The notes under the pieces: generated by a model | Database searches by the model: none | Seen by the model: the letters and a program-made list of their open reading frames with translations, nothing else | Told to the model about the DNA's origin: nothing | Source of the DNA: Bacteroidota bacterium | Lineage (GTDB): Bacteria > Bacteroidota > Ignavibacteria > Ignavibacteriales > Melioribacteraceae | Assembly: GCA_021801605.1 (NCBI GenBank) | Contig: JAJYXU010000037.1 | Span: forward strand, 1 to 39,473 | Direction of reading: 5' to 3' | DNA: 39,473 nucleotides | Part shown: positions 9,137 through 17,401 of the stretch, one piece after another | How the letters are laid out: each line of letters begins with the position of its first letter | Position numbering within the stretch: position 1 is the stretch's first letter | Position numbers and translations under genes: made by a program

Positions 9137-9631
9137 ATGGATACCAAAAAATCTCGCCGCCCTTTGTGGGATGAATATTTTTTAAAGGTTGCAATGCTTG
9201 TATCAGAACGTGCAACGTGCCCGCGTATGCATTGCGGCTGCGTACTTGTAAAGGAAAAACAAATTCTTTCTACCGGGTACAACGGTTCAATACCTGGCGA
9301 TGGACATTGTGAAGACGATGGATGCTTGATTGTTGATAATCATTGCGTTCGAACAATACATGCGGAAATGAATGCTATACTGCAATGTTCATCACATGGT
9401 ATTAGCACACAAGGGGCGACTGCATATATCACAAATATGCCATGCACCAACTGTTCTAAAGCGTTGATAACTGCAGGAATCAAAGAGATTGTAATTTTTT
9501 CAGATTATCATGATACACTTGCAGAAAAATTTTTCAGCATTGCAAAAGTGAACATCAAAAGATTGAAAATCCCGAGTAAAGACATTGATTACGACTTAGG
9601 AAATTTTACTTCTGCCAAGAAGTTTAAATGA
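9137..9631 (+). CDS. Deoxycytidylate (dCMP) deaminase
   Basis: A 164-residue zinc deaminase of the ComEB/dCMP deaminase family, converting dCMP to dUMP for thymidylate synthesis. The zinc site is complete: HAEMNA with His75 and catalytic Glu77, and PCTNC with Cys103 and Cys106. A further Cys/His-rich stretch (CPRMHCGCVLV, then GHCEDDGCLIVDNHC) resembles the second metal-binding insert of dCMP deaminases, which separates it from plain cytidine or tRNA adenosine deaminases. The start codon is preceded by AGGA with six bases between. It stands between a terminator and ppk1, 81 bases upstream of the latter. Family assignment is firm; allosteric control by dCTP is a family property not visible here. 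Confidence 0.92.
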   Translation: MDTKKSRRPLWDEYFLKVAMLVSERATCPRMHCGCVLVKEKQILSTGYNGSIPGDGHCEDDGCLIVDNHCVRTIHAEMNAILQCSSHGISTQGATAYITNMPCTNCSKALITAGIKEIVIFSDYHDTLAEKFFSIAKVNIKRLKIPSKDIDYDLGNFTSAKKFK

Positions 9632-9712
9632 GCCAAATCAGAGTATAAGGTAAATCAAGCTAAAAAATATTATATTCAGCACCGATAATTGAGAAACAGT
9701 TGTTAATTAATA

Positions 9713-11848
9713 ATGAAGTTAACAAAAGAAAATCTTCAAAAATATATTAAGCCTGAAAATTTATTTAGCAGAGATTTAAGTTGGCTTGAGTTTAACCGCA
9801 GAGTTCTTGAAGAAGCACTTAATCCAGATCTCCCCTTGTTAGAGAAAGTCAAGTTTATATCAATCTTCTTTTCCAATCTTGATGAATTCTACATGATTCG
9901 TATTGCCGGCATCAAAGAACAACTGCGCGCAAAAATAATTGATACTTCGATTGACGGAATGACTCCAATTGAACAATTAAGAAAACTTGAGAAAACTCTT
10001 CAGCCGATGCTGAAGCAAATTAATGATTATTGGCGCGACGAGATAATACCGCAATTAAAAGAAAACAAAATTCATATTTGCAATTTAGACGAGATCTCAA
10101 AAGAAGAGCACGAAGCTCTAAATCAATATTTTCTAAAAGAGATTTATCCCGTCCTTACACCACTTGCCTTCGATCCGGGAAGACCATTTCCATACATATC
10201 TAATTTGAGTTTAAGTTTCGCCATTTTGATTAAAAAACCAACCGGCGAAAAACATTTTGCGCGTGTTAAAGTACCGGGCATTCTTCCGCGCCTGCTTCGC
10301 ATTGAAACGATCGTAAAAGCAAAACCAAAGAATGGTACTCTGAATGGCGTGCACAAATATATCTGGATAGACGATTTAATTAAATCAAATCTGAATTTAC
10401 TCTTTCCTGGATTAGAAGTAGTTGAAGCGTATCATTTCAGAATCACCCGCGATACCGATCTTGAAATTCAAGAAGATGAAGCAGACGACTTACTTCAAAT
10501 GATAGAAGAAAACATTAAGCAGAGAAAATTCGGTTCTGTTGTGCGGCTGGAAGTTGAAAAGCAAATGCCGGAATATATGATAGATACATTAATTGAGAAT
10601 TTAGAAATTACCCGCGATGATTTACACGTGATTGATGGAAATCTTGGGCTGAGCGATCTGATACTTCTATATGATTTACAACTTCCTCTTCTTAAAGAAA
10701 AACCGTTTCACCCTGTTGTTCCTGATGTATTTGAAGAAGGAGAAAATGTTTTTTCTCTGATACGACAAAAAGATATTCTGCTTCATCATCCTTATGATTC
10801 TTTCAGCCCGGTAACCGAATTTATAAAACAAGCATCTTTAGATCCCGATGTTCTTGCTATTAAACAAACTCTATATCGTGTCGGCACAAACTCGCCCATT
10901 ATTAAATATTTAATTGAAGCCGCAGAACGGAAAAAGCAAGTTGCCGTATTAGTTGAACTGAAAGCCCGCTTTGATGAAGAGAATAATATTTATTGGGCAC
11001 GCGAACTGGAAAAAGCCGGTGTGCATGTTGTTTACGGATTACTTGGCTTAAAAACACATGCTAAGATGACGCTCGTTGTGCGAAAAGAAGTTGACGGCGT
11101 TAAACGTTATGTTCATATGAGTACAGGTAATTACAACATAACAACCGCAAAAATTTATACCGATATTGGTTTGTTCTCTTGCGATGAAGAAATTTGCTCG
11201 GATGTATCCGAGATTTTTAATTTTCTCACCGGTTATTCAGAACAAAATAACTTTAGAAAATTGTGGGTGGCACCATTTAACAAACGTCAAAATTTTTTGA
11301 ATCTCATTCATAGAGAGATAAAGAATGTAAAAGAGGGCGGTAAAGGACGTTTGATTTTCAAACTTAACTCACTTGTTGATCCATTGCTGATTGCCGCATT
11401 ATACGAGGCATCTTTACAAGGAGTTAAGATAGATTTAATTGTGCGCGGCATCTGCTGTTTGATTCCACAGATGCCTGGATTGAGCGATAATATTCGCGTT
11501 GTCAGTATTGTCGGAAGATTTTTGGAACACAGCCGTATCTATTATTTTTATAATAACGGCGCTGAAGAGATTTATGGCAGCAGTGCTGATTTAATGCAGC
11601 GTAATCTTGACAGAAGAGTTGAAATTTCTTTCCCCATAATGGATAACGATTTGAAAATATTTATGAAGAAACAGATACTTGATACATGCCTAGAGGATAA
11701 TGTTAAAGCGCGAGTTTTACTTCCAACCGGCAAATATGTTCTTAATAGAAAAGTTTATACTGAGAAGAAAATAAACCAGCAGGAATGGATGATGCTTCGT
11801 TCTATTCCGACCAACAAAAAGATATTACCGCACGATTTTACTGAGTAA
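9713..11848 (+). CDS. ppk1: Polyphosphate kinase 1
   Basis: A full-length PPK1 of 711 residues that polymerises the terminal phosphate of ATP into polyphosphate, reversibly. The N-terminal domain opens with the family signature RDLSWLEFNRRVLEEA. The two active-site histidines sit in LKTHAK (His449, the expected autophosphorylated residue) and RYVHMSTGNYN (His468), spaced 19 residues apart as in characterised PPK1 enzymes. The C-terminal phospholipase-D-like part has HSRIYYFYN and RNLDRRVEI. Nothing is missing. The gene stands alone on the plus strand and is convergent with the feoB membrane-domain gene, with 161 bases between the two stops. Confidence 0.97.
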   Translation: MKLTKENLQKYIKPENLFSRDLSWLEFNRRVLEEALNPDLPLLEKVKFISIFFSNLDEFYMIRIAGIKEQLRAKIIDTSIDGMTPIEQLRKLEKTLQPMLKQINDYWRDEIIPQLKENKIHICNLDEISKEEHEALNQYFLKEIYPVLTPLAFDPGRPFPYISNLSLSFAILIKKPTGEKHFARVKVPGILPRLLRIETIVKAKPKNGTLNGVHKYIWIDDLIKSNLNLLFPGLEVVEAYHFRITRDTDLEIQEDEADDLLQMIEENIKQRKFGSVVRLEVEKQMPEYMIDTLIENLEITRDDLHVIDGNLGLSDLILLYDLQLPLLKEKPFHPVVPDVFEEGENVFSLIRQKDILLHHPYDSFSPVTEFIKQASLDPDVLAIKQTLYRVGTNSPIIKYLIEAAERKKQVAVLVELKARFDEENNIYWARELEKAGVHVVYGLLGLKTHAKMTLVVRKEVDGVKRYVHMSTGNYNITTAKIYTDIGLFSCDEEICSDVSEIFNFLTGYSEQNNFRKLWVAPFNKRQNFLNLIHREIKNVKEGGKGRLIFKLNSLVDPLLIAALYEASLQGVKIDLIVRGICCLIPQMPGLSDNIRVVSIVGRFLEHSRIYYFYNNGAEEIYGSSADLMQRNLDRRVEISFPIMDNDLKIFMKKQILDTCLEDNVKARVLLPTGKYVLNRKVYTEKKINQQEWMMLRSIPTNKKILPHDFTE

Positions 11849-11850
11849 AA

Positions 11851-11985
11851 TTATTTTGGAATGCGAATTGAAAAACCAATACTTCCCAAAAAATCCATTG
11901 TTATATTCATCATTGATGTCCCCATAGAAAAATCAATTTGAACGTTCTTCCTAAATAGAATTCCTATAACTTTTAGAGGTCTCTT
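11851..11985 (-). other. Possible decayed C-terminal gene fragment
   Basis: In the 161-base gap between the convergent ppk1 and feoB ends, the minus strand is open for 44 codons from just after a TAA (11988-11986) to a TAA at 11853-11851. It reads as alternating hydrophobic and polar residues ending in MDFLGSIGFSIRIPK, which looks like the last strands of a larger protein. It has internal methionines but no ribosome site and no upstream remainder in frame. It may be the tail of a lost gene or chance. No function is claimed. Confidence 0.2.
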
Positions 11986-12009
11986 TTAGTAAGAAATTTT
12001 TCTTCATAA

Positions 12010-13428
12010 TTAGCCGGCTATCAATCTCCAGATTTGAGTAAAAAAGAAGCAGATTATCAGACCCATAGCTATTGGAAGAAAGGTTGAAATCATAGTCCAC
12101 TTTAGACTTTTTGTTTCCTTATAGATTGTATAGATAGTTGTTGAGCATGGGTTGTGAAGTAAACTGAACAACATCAGATTTATTCCCGTTAATACTGTCC
12201 AGCCCCCCGCATGGAGAATGTTAGCCGTAGCTGCCGTAGAATCAAGTTCGAACATAACACCGGCACCGGCACCTAAAGTCATCTTTGTGGTCAACACCGT
12301 TAACATCAAGACGGTGGGAATAACAATTTCATTTGCAGGAATGGCTATTACATATGCAAAAATAATTACACCGTTCAATCCGATGAAAAACGCAAACGGA
12401 TCAACACCTCGAATAAAATATTCCGCTATACTGATGCCGCTGATATCTACATTTGCAACCAGCCATATTACAAGCCCGGCGGGAACTGCAAAAACAACAG
12501 CCCGCCATAGAACAAAAATAGTCCTGTCAATCAATGATGTATAGAGTGTTTGCAATAATCGTGGCGGACGGTAAGGAGGAAGTTCCAAACTGAACGCAGA
12601 TGCTTCTCCCTTTAAAACACTTTTAGAAAGACCCCATGAGACAATCAGGCTGAAAACAACGCCAAGAATTGCAATAGCAACGACCGCACCGGCAGATGCA
12701 ATTCCAGCAAGATATGCAGGAACGGTTCCGCCGATAAAAATAGTTGCAATTAATATTTGTGTGGGCCAACGACCGTTACACAAAGAGAAATTATTAGTTA
12801 TGATTGCTATTATTCTTTCGCGCGGACTATCAATGATTCGAGTTGCGATTACACCCGCAGCATTGCATCCAAAACCCATACTCATTGTTAATGCCTGTTT
12901 ACCGTGTGCGCCTACTCTCCGGTAAAGATTATCCATGTTGAAAGCAACACGGGGCAAATATCCGAAATCTTCCAACAGTGTGAACATTGGAAAGAATATT
13001 GCCATAGGGGGTAGCATAACGCTTATAACCCAGGCGGCTGCAAGATACGCTCCGTCAATTAGTAATCCGGTTATCCACCATGGAATCTGAATTGAATTCA
13101 TAAAATTTTTAAGAAGCGGATGGAGTGTGTCGACAAGGATAAAAGAAATCCAGGCGGAAGGAATGTTTGCACCGATGATTGTAAGCCAAAAAACTAAAGC
13201 CAGTAAAAGAAACATTATCGGAAATCCCGTCCATCTTCCCGTAACAATACGGTCAATGAAGCGGTCGAGATCAAACTTCGGTTTCTCACTAATTTTTGTA
13301 ACAACCTTACCGGAAATCTCGGATGCATCCTTATAGATAGACTCAAGAATAGAATCGTGAAAATTTTCACCGATTTTCCATCTTAACTTGTTTGCAGTTG
13401 ATAATATTTCTTCCGTTTTATTCATCAT
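12010..13428 (-). CDS. feoB: FeoB membrane (permease) domain, separate protein
   Basis: This 472-residue protein corresponds to the membrane half of the ferrous iron transporter FeoB, without its GTPase. A helical linker (residues 1-60) leads to the first membrane segment at [17 protein letters not shown]. Two Gate-type (nucleoside recognition) regions follow, the first with [20 protein letters not shown] and [11 protein letters not shown], the second near [13 protein letters not shown] with [18 protein letters not shown]. About ten membrane helices fit. The matching GTPase half is encoded upstream on the same strand at 13935-14726, with a GxxExxY gene in between. Both halves keep their key motifs, so a working two-chain transporter is plausible. 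The start ATGATG at 13428 has GAGG about six bases upstream (revcomp of cctc). Confidence 0.92.
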   Translation of the reverse strand: MMNKTEEILSTANKLRWKIGENFHDSILESIYKDASEISGKVVTKISEKPKFDLDRFIDRIVTGRWTGFPIMFLLLALVFWLTIIGANIPSAWISFILVDTLHPLLKNFMNSIQIPWWITGLLIDGAYLAAAWVISVMLPPMAIFFPMFTLLEDFGYLPRVAFNMDNLYRRVGAHGKQALTMSMGFGCNAAGVIATRIIDSPRERIIAIITNNFSLCNGRWPTQILIATIFIGGTVPAYLAGIASAGAVVAIAILGVVFSLIVSWGLSKSVLKGEASAFSLELPPYRPPRLLQTLYTSLIDRTIFVLWRAVVFAVPAGLVIWLVANVDISGISIAEYFIRGVDPFAFFIGLNGVIIFAYVIAIPANEIVIPTVLMLTVLTTKMTLGAGAGVMFELDSTAATANILHAGGWTVLTGINLMLFSLLHNPCSTTIYTIYKETKSLKWTMISTFLPIAMGLIICFFFTQIWRLIAG

Positions 13429-13454
13429 CCTCTTACCTTAAGTGACTAAAAGCA

Positions 13455-13919
13455 AACCGCAAAGACACAAAAAATTCGCGAAGAGCGCAAAAATTTATAA
13501 GTTATTGACTACTCGTCTAATTCCATTTTTAAGTATTGCTACATTGAAATTCATTAACAATCCCAATTTGCAACCGGATAATTTTAAGTAAGTTAAAAGT
13601 TGTGCAAGATGCACATCATTCAATGCTTCAACACTTTTTAATTCCAATACTAATTTATGTTCTACTATCAAATCTGTTCTATAACCAATATCTAATTTAA
13701 CTTCTTCATAAATTAAAGGCATAGGTTTTTCCTTTTCTACATACAAACCAGCTTTGTTAATTTCATAAAACAATGATTCTCGATATGCTGACTCAAGTAA
13801 ACCGGTACCAAGAGCTTTATGAATTCTAAGTGCTAACCCAATAACAATATTTGAAAGCTCGTTCTCATTCATTCTTTTTGTTTTGCGTCCTTTGCGCTTA
13901 CTTAGCGAACTTTGCGGTT
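13455..13919. mobile_element. Inverted-repeat-framed GxxExxY element inside the feo operon
   Basis: AACCGCAAAG at 13455-13464 and its exact reverse complement CTTTGCGGTT at 13910-13919 mark the ends of a 465-bp unit holding one gene. The arms extend imperfectly inward: left TTCGCGAAG then GCGCAAA (to 13491), right arm read on the minus strand TTCGCTAAG then GCGCAAAGGACGC (to 13881). The words CGCAAAG/CGCGAAG recur every 9-11 bases, as in a widespread class of dispersed repeats. The unit separates the FeoB GTPase and membrane-domain genes. There is no transposase, so movement would have to be supplied in trans or by recombination; target duplications are not evident. Confidence 0.6.
13495..13872 (-). 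CDS. GxxExxY protein (PD-(D/E)XK nuclease-like fold)
   Basis: A 125-residue protein of the GxxExxY family. The naming motif is visible as TGLLESAY at about residues 23-30, after HKALG. The later part has YRTDLIVEHKLVLELKSVEA, a D...ELK arrangement like the active-site core of PD-(D/E)XK nucleases, which is the fold proposed for the family; no activity is established. The gene ends about 67 bases before the FeoB membrane-domain start and begins 60 bases after the FeoB GTPase stop, on the same strand, and is framed by inverted repeats. It is most likely a passenger of a repeat element rather than part of iron transport. Confidence 0.9.
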   Translation of the reverse strand: MNENELSNIVIGLALRIHKALGTGLLESAYRESLFYEINKAGLYVEKEKPMPLIYEEVKLDIGYRTDLIVEHKLVLELKSVEALNDVHLAQLLTYLKLSGCKLGLLMNFNVAILKNGIRRVVNNL

Positions 13920-13934
13920 ATGCGTTACGGGTAT

Positions 13935-14726
13935 TCATTCACTAAAATTTTCAACTGGTTTCAAATTACCAATCTCGCCGGAGCGGATAGCATCAATAAC
14001 TTTTTGATCACCTTCAAGAAGGCGGAGTGCAATCCAGCGTGTGTTAGGTAAATTTGGGAAAGCTTCAACAATTTTTTTATTCAGTTCATCAACGGCATGT
14101 GATACATTTTTAATTTCGCTTGAAAGACGGTGCGGCTTACAAATGTATTGACCGGTTGCAACGTCATGTATATTCTTCAACAATTCATTTATACCAACGC
14201 CCTGCCGTGCTGCTGCGGGAACAACGGGAATACCTAACAATTTGGAAAGCAGACGATCGTCAATTTGAATTTTATGACGGGCGGCTTCATCAATTAAATT
14301 CACACATAATACAGCACGATCTGTAATTTCAAGAACCTGAAGAACGAGATTAAGATTCCTCTCCAGACGGGTTGCATCAACAATTATAACTGTTACGTCG
14401 GGCTGACCGAACAAAATAAAGTCTCTGGCAATCTCCTCATTATCGCTTGTGGAGAGGAGTGAATAAGTCCCCGGTAGATCAACAATTTTAAAACGCTTCT
14501 CGCCAAATTTGAATCCGCCTTCGGCACGTCCTACAGTTTTACCCGGCCAGTTACCTGTGTGCTGCTTCAATCCGGTTAAATTATTAAATACAGTACTCTT
14601 ACCGGTATTTGGATTTCCGGCAAGTGCTACTACATAATCAAACTCAGACATATCAATTCCAAGTTTAACAAGATTTGCCAGGTTGTGAGCCGGACAAGTT
14701 GCGCAGTTTGTATTATTTGTAATCAT
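13935..14726 (-). CDS. feoB: FeoB N-terminal GTPase domain, separate protein
   Basis: A 263-residue G protein equal to the cytosolic NFeoB part of FeoB, which controls Fe(II) passage through the membrane half. G1 is [10 protein letters not shown]3 is DLPGTYS, G4 is NLID and G5 lies near [11 protein letters not shown]; the switch I region [10 protein letters not shown] is typical of FeoB. An N-terminal CATC pair (in [10 protein letters not shown]) could bind metal. After the GTPase comes the helical GDI-like region ending [16 protein letters not shown], and the chain stops where intact FeoB would go on into its membrane linker. The gene follows the DtxR/FeoA fusion by 64 bases. The stop lies 16 bases from the inverted repeat that bounds the GxxExxY element. 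Confidence 0.93.
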   Translation of the reverse strand: MITNNTNCATCPAHNLANLVKLGIDMSEFDYVVALAGNPNTGKSTVFNNLTGLKQHTGNWPGKTVGRAEGGFKFGEKRFKIVDLPGTYSLLSTSDNEEIARDFILFGQPDVTVIIVDATRLERNLNLVLQVLEITDRAVLCVNLIDEAARHKIQIDDRLLSKLLGIPVVPAAARQGVGINELLKNIHDVATGQYICKPHRLSSEIKNVSHAVDELNKKIVEAFPNLPNTRWIALRLLEGDQKVIDAIRSGEIGNLKPVENFSE

Positions 14727-14790
14727 AATTTTTTTTCTAAATTTATAACACTAAAAACCAGTCGGACTCAAATAGGAACGACCGCTACAA

Positions 14791-15807
14791 TTAATCAACT
14801 TGTTTGATGTAGATAAGATCCGATTGATTTCTTCTAAGTGCAATTGTTGCCCCTCTAATTTCGTAACCGGTCGGATCCCCGCTCAAACTTTCCAATTGGG
14901 TTCTTACAATTGTTCCGGGAACGACGCCAAAATCCAGCAGCCGTCTTCTCTGCTGTCCGCGCATTGCCTTGGAGATACCGACTATCATAGCCGCCTGATT
15001 CATCTTAAGAGAAGATAACAATTGAAACTTCTCTTTAACCTGTTCTTTTTCAGAAATCGGAACGACTGTTATATTTGATGCGAGAATCGGGGCAAGCAAA
15101 CATTCTTCCCCATCGGCTTCAAATCGAATTTTGTCTTTTGAATTTTCCAAAAGATAAATCTGCATGCCCGGATAAAGTCCCATGGCGGAAAGCTGTGCGT
15201 AAACTTCTCTCGGTTCATCTTCGATATGAATAATTGCAGCAAATATTCCATTCTCAAGATTATTAAGAGTTATTCCTTCCCGTTCAGGAATCTCACCGGT
15301 AATAGATGGAATGGGATCGCCGTGAGGATCAATCAATGGATTTCCGAGACTAGCCGCCAGCCGATCTGCTTCTTCACGCGAAGTTTCATGTTCTTTCTGT
15401 TCGGCAACCGAATGCCAGTCCGTTTCTTGAATGCTTGTGTTATCGGCTAAATGTCTTTCCCACAATCTATGAATTCTGATTATACGTAATGCATAAGATC
15501 TGCCTTCGGGTGTAAGTGAAATTTTATTTTCATGTGAAGTGATCAGATTCATCGCCTCAAGACTGGAGATAACCTGAGCAGTTTTTTCGCCGCTCAAAGA
15601 TAAACTGCCGCTGATACTGTTAAGTGAACAATCAACACTTTTGTACTCGCAATCGTAAAGATGCTTCAAGGCATCTTCAATCCTTTCGCGGGATCTGTCC
15701 TTTCTCATTCTTTTCCAGCGGGTAATTATACCTACTTCCGGCAGGAAGATAATAAGCAAAACTATAATAGAGAATATTCCCGCTATCAAGGAAGTCAATG
15801 GATTCAA
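14791..15807 (-). CDS. Membrane-anchored DtxR-like regulator fused to two FeoA domains
   Basis: A 338-residue protein with an unusual build. Residues 5-27 form a hydrophobic helix (LIAGIFSIIVLLIIFLPEVG), followed by basic residues. Residues 38-105 look like the winged helix of DtxR/MntR metal regulators (LYDCEYKSVDCSLNSISGSL, then SLTPEGRSYALRIIRIHRLW). Residues 106-165 match the DtxR metal/dimerisation region (ERHLAD, HETSREEADRL, NPLIDPHGDPIPS). Two SH3-like FeoA domains follow, about 185-255 (AMGLYPGMQI) and 265-336 (DFGVVPGTIV). It is the first gene of the feo operon and may provide the FeoA partner of FeoB, an iron sensor, or both. The TTG start at 15807 has AAGGAG six bases upstream, a strong site that decides the start. 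The divergent 201-bp region to mrp shows no operator I could identify. Confidence 0.9.
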   Translation of the reverse strand: MNPLTSLIAGIFSIIVLLIIFLPEVGIITRWKRMRKDRSRERIEDALKHLYDCEYKSVDCSLNSISGSLSLSGEKTAQVISSLEAMNLITSHENKISLTPEGRSYALRIIRIHRLWERHLADNTSIQETDWHSVAEQKEHETSREEADRLAASLGNPLIDPHGDPIPSITGEIPEREGITLNNLENGIFAAIIHIEDEPREVYAQLSAMGLYPGMQIYLLENSKDKIRFEADGEECLLAPILASNITVVPISEKEQVKEKFQLLSSLKMNQAAMIVGISKAMRGQQRRRLLDFGVVPGTIVRTQLESLSGDPTGYEIRGATIALRRNQSDLIYIKQVD

Positions 15808-16011
15808 TGTTCTCTCCTTTTCTCAACTTTCCGATATTAATTTACTTCTACCGACATTCTATATCAAGAAACGAATTTCATAACTGAATAATTCCTTCTT
15901 CAATACAACGTTTGTTAACGGAAAATTATGAAATCTAACATGAATTAATCTTGTTTAGAAGATGTATGACAGAAAAAATTACTATTTTTGAAATAAAATT
16001 TTGGAGAAATG

Positions 16012-17103
16012 ATGGCAATCACTGTTGATTTAGTAACGAATGCTCTTCGCATGGTAAATGATCCCGATCTTCACAAAGATCTCGTTACGCTCGGAATGAT
16101 TAAAGATATTAAAATAGATGGTAACAACGTTGCAGTTATAGTTGAACTTACAACTCCCGCATGTCCGCTCAAAGATAAAATCGAACAGGATTGTATCAAT
16201 GCAATTAAAAAAGAAAACCCTAATGTTGGACTTATTGCCGTTACAATGAGTTCCAAAGTTCAGCCGAGTAAAAATCAAAGGATGAGTGAGATTCTACCGG
16301 GAGTAAAAAATACAATTGCAGTTGCCAGCGGTAAAGGCGGTGTTGGCAAAAGTACAGTTGCTGTAAATCTTGCAGTAGCTCTTGCCCTTGATGGCGCAAA
16401 GGTCGGTTTGATTGATGCCGATATTTATGGCCCAAGTATTCCAATGATGTTAGGAATTAATGATAAGCCGAGAATCTACCAGGATACAGAAACAGCTAAG
16501 ATGGTTCCTTTAGAAAACTTCGGTGTAAAAGTAATGTCTATTGGATTTTTAATTGATGATGACGCACCTGTAATCTGGCGCGGACCAATGGCAAGCGGCG
16601 CTATCAAACAATTTATGAGCGATGTACATTGGGGTCAACTAGACTATTTAATTTTTGATCTACCACCAGGAACAGGTGATATTCAACTTACACTCGTTCA
16701 GACAATTCCTCTAACCGGTGCAGTTGTAGTTACAACGCCGCAGGATGTTTCAATTATTGATGTAAAGAAAGCAGTTAAGATGTTTCAACGTGTTAACGTT
16801 CCTATTCTTGGCATTGTAGAAAATATGAGCTATTTTATCGTACCGGATACTGGCAAACGATACGATATATTTGGAACAGACGGCGGTAAAAAACTTGCAA
16901 ATGAATTTTCTATACCATTGTTAGGTCAGTTGCCGATTAACCAAAACGTTCGTGAAGGGGGAGATAAAGGCAAACCGATTGTATTTGATAAGCCCGAATC
17001 AGAACAGGCAAAAAAGATTTTTGAAATCAGCAGAAATATGGCTGCAGAAATCAGCAAAACAAATTTTTTATCTGCAACACCCAAAATTGAAATTGAATTT
17101 TAA
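16012..17103 (+). CDS. mrp: Mrp/NBP35-type Fe-S carrier ATPase
   Basis: A 363-residue P-loop ATPase that carries or delivers iron-sulfur clusters. The N-terminal MIP18-like domain (about 1-85) has DPDLHKDLVTLGMIKDI and TPACPLKD. The Mrp domain has the deviant Walker A ASGKGGVGKST at about 105-115, GPSIPMMLG, and YLIFDLPPGTGD as Walker B. Oddly, the family's CxxC cluster-binding pair after ENMSYF is absent: here the stretch is ENMSYFIVPDTGKRYDIFG. Two ATGs are adjacent (16009 and 16012); GGAG at 16003-16006 sits best for the second. A TATTTTTG at 15983-15990 fits the -7 box of Bacteroidota promoters but no clear -33 TTG accompanies it. nfu follows 23 bases downstream. Confidence 0.94.
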   Translation: MAITVDLVTNALRMVNDPDLHKDLVTLGMIKDIKIDGNNVAVIVELTTPACPLKDKIEQDCINAIKKENPNVGLIAVTMSSKVQPSKNQRMSEILPGVKNTIAVASGKGGVGKSTVAVNLAVALALDGAKVGLIDADIYGPSIPMMLGINDKPRIYQDTETAKMVPLENFGVKVMSIGFLIDDDAPVIWRGPMASGAIKQFMSDVHWGQLDYLIFDLPPGTGDIQLTLVQTIPLTGAVVVTTPQDVSIIDVKKAVKMFQRVNVPILGIVENMSYFIVPDTGKRYDIFGTDGGKKLANEFSIPLLGQLPINQNVREGGDKGKPIVFDKPESEQAKKIFEISRNMAAEISKTNFLSATPKIEIEF

Positions 17104-17126
17104 GATTTTATTTGAAGGATATAAAA

Positions 17127-17363
17127 ATGAGCGACCTGATGAACGAAAAAGTTGAGAAAGCTTTGCAAACAATCAGACCTTATTTGAAAGCTGATGGCGG
17201 CGATGTAGAGCTTGTGCGAGTTACACCGGAAGGAATTGTAGAAGTTAAACTAACCGGTGCATGCAGCGATTGCCCTATGTCTCAAATGACATTACGCGCA
17301 GGTGTTGAACGTGCATTGATTAGAGAAGTACCTGGAATTAGAAGAGTAGAAGCTGTCAACTGA
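17127..17363 (+). CDS. NifU C-terminal-like Fe-S scaffold protein
   Basis: A 78-residue protein made only of the NifU C-terminal (Nfu) domain, a small carrier or scaffold for [4Fe-4S] clusters. The cluster-binding pair is in GACSDCPMS, after the typical YLKADGGDVELV. Length is normal for stand-alone Nfu proteins. The ATG at 17127 is chosen because GAAGGA stands seven bases before it; a TTG at 17112 in the same frame would place that site inside the gene. It follows mrp by 23 bases, so the two Fe-S proteins are surely co-transcribed. Its stop codon lies inside a terminator hairpin that separates it from tpiA. Confidence 0.93.
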   Translation: MSDLMNEKVEKALQTIRPYLKADGGDVELVRVTPEGIVEVKLTGACSDCPMSQMTLRAGVERALIREVPGIRRVEAVN

Positions 17364-17375
17364 CAGCTTTTTTTT
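17350..17375 (+). terminator. Rho-independent terminator overlapping the nfu stop codon
   Basis: AAGCTGTCA (17350-17358) and TGACAGCTT (17361-17369) form a 9-bp perfect inverted repeat with only AC between, followed by T's to 17375. The nfu stop TGA (17361-17363) is the first part of the right arm, so ribosomes terminating there would cover the hairpin. tpiA starts 26 bases further on, so this may act as a partial terminator that lowers tpiA read-through. Confidence 0.75.
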
Positions 17376-17401
17376 AGCAATAAAATATACAAGGAAAAAG
17401 T

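Noticed and set aside
12218-12544. 108-codon plus-strand frame inside the feoB membrane-domain gene
   Set aside because: It is antisense to a clear coding region, is rich in Thr/Ala/Pro as expected from antisense of membrane codons, and has no recognisable domain.
13428-13935. FeoB split as a simple frameshift or sequencing error
   Set aside because: The two parts are about 500 bases apart, with an intact gene and inverted repeats between them; each part has its own start and stop.
17112-17126. TTG start giving nfu five extra residues
   Set aside because: The ribosome site GAAGGA would lie within the gene; the ATG at 17127 is correctly spaced from it.
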